Part shown: positions 61,359 through 64,000 of the stretch, piece after piece
Layout: each line of letters begins with the position of its first letter
Position numbering within the stretch: the first letter of the stretch is position 1
Assembly: GCF_019793435.1 (NCBI RefSeq)
Contig: NZ_JAILYH010000001.1
Coordinates: forward strand, 310,001-374,000
DNA from: Rhizobium redzepovicii
Lineage (GTDB): Bacteria > Pseudomonadota > Alphaproteobacteria > Rhizobiales > Rhizobiaceae
DNA length: 64,000 bases
Direction of reading: 5' to 3'
Position numbers and translations under genes: made by a program
Notes under the pieces: model-generated
The model's input: only the letters and a program-made list of their open reading frames with translations
What the model was told of the DNA's origin: nothing
Databases searched by the model: none

Positions 61359-62171
61359 TCAAACCCGCGCGGTGAGATAATCCATGCTGGCGCGAAGTGC
61401 TGCGGCCGGGTCCTTGACCGCATGCACTTTGGCCGCGAAGGGCTCGAAGGAGAACGGACCCTTGTAGCCCGCCTGCAGCAGCGCCTTGATCTGCCCGGCA
61501 TTGTCGAGCCGGTCGTCGCCATCGACGAGCACGCGGTGGGAATCGCGCATATCGGCAACGGATACAGCGGGGTCGCTGACGCCGGAAATGTGCACGAGAC
61601 CGGCCAGTTCAGGGAAGGTCGAGGCTTCGCCGGCGAGGTGATGGTGGAAGGTGTCGTGGACGAGCTTGAAGGTCGATTGCGCGCCGAGTTCCTTGATTGC
61701 CTCGGCCGCCTCGGTCTTCGAGCGCAGTGAGCAGATCTCGAAACCGAGCGGCTCGACGAGGCCGATAATGCCGGCCTTATCGAGCATCGGCTTTAGCGCC
61801 GTCAGGGACTCGCGCAGATTGGCCTGGCGTTCGCCGTCGGCGCAGCCGGTGCCGTCGTTCTTCGGAACGAGGACGAGCGCCTTGGCGCCGCAGGCGCTGG
61901 CATAATCGATCAGTTCCTGCGCTTCAGCAGCCCTTGCGGTATTCCACTCGTTGAAGCGCTGCAGCGCGTTGATCGAGATGATCGTCAGTCCATGGCGCTC
62001 GGCAGCCTGCTTGATCGCCTCCGGTTTGGTGCCGTCGAGAATGGCATTGCCGGAAAGGTCGTTGCGGATCTCGACCGCGTCGATGCCGAGCGACTTTGTC
62101 AGCGCGAAGAAATCATCGATAGCGAGCGACGGCGCGGCCATATGGTTGAGCGCAAAGCGGATGGAAGTCAT
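61359..62171 (-). CDS. TIM-barrel sugar phosphate isomerase/epimerase (inosose isomerase-like)
   Basis: 270 residues of the xylose-isomerase-like TIM-barrel family. Metal-ligand and barrel strands include GIDAVEIRND, LVEPLGFEICS (Glu), KLVHDTFHHHLAG (Asp, His), LVHISGVSD and GPFSFEPFA (Glu). It resembles IolI-type 2-keto-myo-inositol isomerases and the rhizopine-catabolism protein MocC; substrate assignment is inference. It lies downstream of a LacI regulator on the same strand, with a TGATAGATT motif between them at 62317-62325. Confidence 0.82.
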   Translation of the reverse strand: MTSIRFALNHMAAPSLAIDDFFALTKSLGIDAVEIRNDLSGNAILDGTKPEAIKQAAERHGLTIISINALQRFNEWNTARAAEAQELIDYASACGAKALVLVPKNDGTGCADGERQANLRESLTALKPMLDKAGIIGLVEPLGFEICSLRSKTEAAEAIKELGAQSTFKLVHDTFHHHLAGEASTFPELAGLVHISGVSDPAVSVADMRDSHRVLVDGDDRLDNAGQIKALLQAGYKGPFSFEPFAAKVHAVKDPAAALRASMDYLTARV

Positions 62172-62335
62172 AACGGATATATCCTCCTCGTCTCCGCGAC
62201 ATCAAGCGGAGCAGTTTCTCGTGAATGGGGCTGCGAATCTCTATCGGAATTTCCGTGGCAATCCATCGGCCATCGCCGCCGCCCCGCTCTCATTGCTGAA
62301 AGAATTTCAACCACAATGATAGATTTCCGTCATTT

Positions 62336-63364
62336 CTAGATGTTCTCCGAGATATGGATATCGAAGGGCAGGAAGAACTGGCCGGGAACGGCCGTTTCGC
62401 TGTTTTCGATCGCACTCATCATCAGCCCCATCAGCTCTTTGCAGAGTGCGGGCAGGGGGGTGCCGATCGCCATGGCGACGATATCGTCGGCAAGCCCGGC
62501 TTTGCTGTCGGGCGTCAACTCGTTGACCACGAGGGCGATCTTGCCACCGAGACTTTCCTCACGGATCGCCGAGATCGCGCCCTCCATACCGCCGCCGCAA
62601 ACGTAAATGCCGACGAGATCGGGATGCTTCTGCAGCAGCGTCAGCGTCGCCTCATGGGTGATCTCGGGAGTATCCAGGTTGATCAATGTATCGATGACGT
62701 CGAATTCCGGCGCGTTTTCACGAAAATAGGAACGAAAGCCGATCTCGCGCAGCTCATGTCCGTGAAAACGGTGGCTGCCGACGAAACAGGCGACCTTACC
62801 CGGCACACGGGCAGTCTTGGCAATCACCCAGGCGGCGGTGCGGCCGACCTTGCGGTTGTTGACGCCAATATAGGCATTGCGCACCCCTGAGGCGAAGTCG
62901 GAAAGCAGCGAAAAGACGGGAATGTCTCTTTCCCTCAGTTCCTCAATCGCCGCCGTCACCGCAGGATAGTCTGGAGCAACCAGAGCGATGGCCTGATTGC
63001 GGGCGCCGAGAGCCCTGAGCTTCTCGACGATCGCCGCCGGTGTCGAAGCGGAGGGATAGTCGATCTGGATCTGGACACGGGCGGTGGTCACGGCGCGGGC
63101 CGCCACTTCGATCTCGCGAGCGAAAGCCTGATAGAAGGGCTGCATCGGCTTTTGCAGCAGGAACGCCAGCCGGTATTGCGGCAGATCCTCGAAGACGCGT
63201 TGCCGGATGAGGCCGACGGCATGGTAGCCGATCGACTGGGCCGCGTCATAAACCCGCCGCGCCGTTTCCTCGCGCACGCGGTGGCGACCGTTGAGCACCC
63301 GGTCGACGGTGGCAACGCTGACGCCCGAGGCGCGGGCGAGATCGGAGATGGTGGGTCGGCGCAT
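62336..63364 (-). CDS. LacI family regulator, probably of inositol-type catabolism
   Basis: 342 residues: helix-turn-helix TISDLARASGVSVATVDRVLNGRHRVREETARRVYDAAQSIGYHAVG, then a type-4 periplasmic-binding-like domain (RLAFLLQKPMQPFYQAFAREIEVAA, VALVAPDYPAVTAAIEELRERDIPVFSLLSDFA, AYIGVNNRKVGRTAAWVIAK, GIYVCGGGMEGAISAI). It is divergent from the desaturase-like gene, with two near-identical palindromic 15-mers in the shared 129-base region. Ligand unknown; inositol derivatives are plausible from context. Confidence 0.92.
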   Translation of the reverse strand: MRRPTISDLARASGVSVATVDRVLNGRHRVREETARRVYDAAQSIGYHAVGLIRQRVFEDLPQYRLAFLLQKPMQPFYQAFAREIEVAARAVTTARVQIQIDYPSASTPAAIVEKLRALGARNQAIALVAPDYPAVTAAIEELRERDIPVFSLLSDFASGVRNAYIGVNNRKVGRTAAWVIAKTARVPGKVACFVGSHRFHGHELREIGFRSYFRENAPEFDVIDTLINLDTPEITHEATLTLLQKHPDLVGIYVCGGGMEGAISAIREESLGGKIALVVNELTPDSKAGLADDIVAMAIGTPLPALCKELMGLMMSAIENSETAVPGQFFLPFDIHISENI

Positions 63365-63373
63365 CGGCGTTCC

Positions 63374-63388
63374 TGATAGATTCGATCA
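63374..63388. promoter_or_regulatory. Operator-like repeat 1 (LacI/desaturase intergenic)
   Basis: TGATAGATTCGATCA, with TGAT/ATCA arms, 13 of 15 bases identical to the second site 42 bases downstream. It begins 10 bases upstream of the lacI start codon, suited to autorepression. Confidence 0.6.
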
Positions 63389-63395
63389 TGAATGC

Positions 63396-63414
63396 AAGCC
63401 ATTTATGATGGCTT
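63396..63414. promoter_or_regulatory. Palindrome between the two operator-like repeats
   Basis: AAGCCAT-N5-ATGGCTT, a perfect inverted repeat with 7-bp arms, lying between the two TGATAGATT sites. It may bind another regulator or a differently oriented dimer. Confidence 0.45.
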
Positions 63415-63415
63415 T

Positions 63416-63430
63416 TGATAGATTATATCA
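63416..63430. promoter_or_regulatory. Operator-like repeat 2 (LacI/desaturase intergenic)
   Basis: TGATAGATTATATCA, with perfect 5-bp arms TGATA/TATCA. Its start is exactly 42 bases (about four helical turns) from the first copy, on the same face of the DNA. Confidence 0.6.
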
Positions 63431-63496
63431 AGCCTGCATTGAGCGCCTTACAAAGTCAACCTATCCTCCCAAGCATTGCATAACGGGAGGCGGATG

Positions 63497-64000
63497 ATGA
63501 CGATCCAGGCAAAGAAACGGGACTACGACCTGCTCGGCGAAAGCGGCCGCACCGCTGTCGAGACGGGGCTGGCGGCAGCGCAATGGTACCACACGGATAT
63601 TCCGCGCAAGGAGATGAAGGCGCTGATGCAGCGCTCGGACGCCCCGGCGATCCGTGACACCGTCATCTGGCTCGGCAGCATGGTGGCCCTGGCCGGGCTC
63701 GGCGTCTATTTCTGGGGTTCGTGGGTCGCGTTGCCCTTCTTCCTTGCCTATGGCGTGCTCTACGGCTCGGCCTCCGACAGCCGCTGGCACGAATGCGGCC
63801 ACGGCACCGCCTTCAAGACGCGCTGGATGAACGACGCCGTCTATCAGATCGCCTGCTTCATGATCATGCGCAATCCGGTGACCTGGCGCTGGAGTCACAC
63901 ACGCCACCACACCGATACCGTTATCGTTGGCCGCGATCCCGAAATCGCCGTCATGCGCCCGCCCGATCTCGTCCGGCTGGTCCTCAATTTCTTCGGCATC
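63497..64000 (+). CDS. Fatty acid desaturase-like di-iron oxygenase (partial; possibly MocD-like)
   Basis: The first 168 residues; the gene runs off the window. Two hydrophobic segments (TVIWLGSMVALAGLGVYFWG and WVALPFFLAYGVLYG) are followed by histidine boxes WHECGHGTAF and WSHTRHHTD, the di-iron ligands of membrane desaturases and hydroxylases. The third box lies beyond the end. The combination with a LacI regulator and an inosose-isomerase-like gene recalls rhizopine catabolism, where MocD is of this type; that is inference. GGGAGG is 6 bases before ATG 63497; ATG 63494 is also possible. Confidence 0.82.
   Translation, partial: MTIQAKKRDYDLLGESGRTAVETGLAAAQWYHTDIPRKEMKALMQRSDAPAIRDTVIWLGSMVALAGLGVYFWGSWVALPFFLAYGVLYGSASDSRWHECGHGTAFKTRWMNDAVYQIACFMIMRNPVTWRWSHTRHHTDTVIVGRDPEIAVMRPPDLVRLVLNFFGI

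Noticed and set aside
1..64000. tRNA, rRNA, CRISPR arrays and intact insertion sequences
   Set aside because: I looked for these by eye and saw no tRNA cloverleaf, rRNA block, regular direct-repeat array or transposase gene; a tRNAscan or ISfinder run would settle it.

Overview
The window looks like part of a large repABC secondary replicon (megaplasmid or chromid) of Rhizobium, probably of the R. etli / R. leguminosarum group. Three things point there: high-GC alphaproteobacterial coding sequence; a complete repA-repB-repC cassette with two identical parS palindromes and an antisense RNA (50.4-54.2 kb); and several rhizobial-type intergenic palindromic repeats. From memory this resembles R. 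etli p42e and its relatives (a cob cluster beside repABC and a DUF1612-type gene), but that was not checked.

Layout. 0-5.7 kb: a VOC protein and an EVE-domain protein, then a large ABC-transporter-like protein that has lost its ATPase motifs, paired with a cyclic-nucleotide-binding protein, then a non-coding stretch with paired arms and a small hydrolase. 5.7-12.6 kb: an MHS-type transporter divergent from cyoABCD plus a SURF1 gene (quinol oxidase bo3). 12.6-18.2 kb: an acyltransferase, a PAS-PAS hybrid histidine kinase co-directional with a flavoprotein, and a flavodoxin-like reductase. 18.4-22.4 kb: two half ABC exporters that look like one asymmetric heterodimer. 22.5-29.3 kb: a small exported protein, two LacI regulators, two MFS transporters, a TetR gene with a clear operator, and a single-domain response regulator behind a general-stress-type promoter.

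29.7-33 kb: an HlyD-type operon with two uncharacterised small genes, and an exported MsrA. 33.1-40.7 kb: an alpha-2-macroglobulin and PBP1C pair. 40.8-46.5 kb: treY behind a GGAAC-N17-CGTT stress promoter, then a CueR-controlled copper ATPase. 46.5-49.0 kb: an ECF sigma/anti-sigma pair and a BI-1 family membrane protein. 49.1-54.2 kb: a DUF1612-type protein and the replication/partition cassette. 54.2-61.3 kb: cobF-G-H-I-J, cobK on the opposite strand, then cobL-M, all for aerobic cobalamin ring synthesis. 61.3-64 kb: a TIM-barrel isomerase, a LacI regulator and a truncated di-iron desaturase/oxygenase, possibly the edge of an inositol or rhizopine catabolic locus.

Stress and envelope functions recur: trehalose synthesis, MsrA, A2M/PBP1C, copper export, ECF control, and two sites matching the alphaproteobacterial EcfG consensus. 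The most unusual protein is the pseudo-ATPase ABC protein at 1248-3962. The best-supported regulatory finds are the EcfG-type promoters, the twin operators before the desaturase gene, the rep control region, and the CATG that supplies the start codons of both cobK and cobL.
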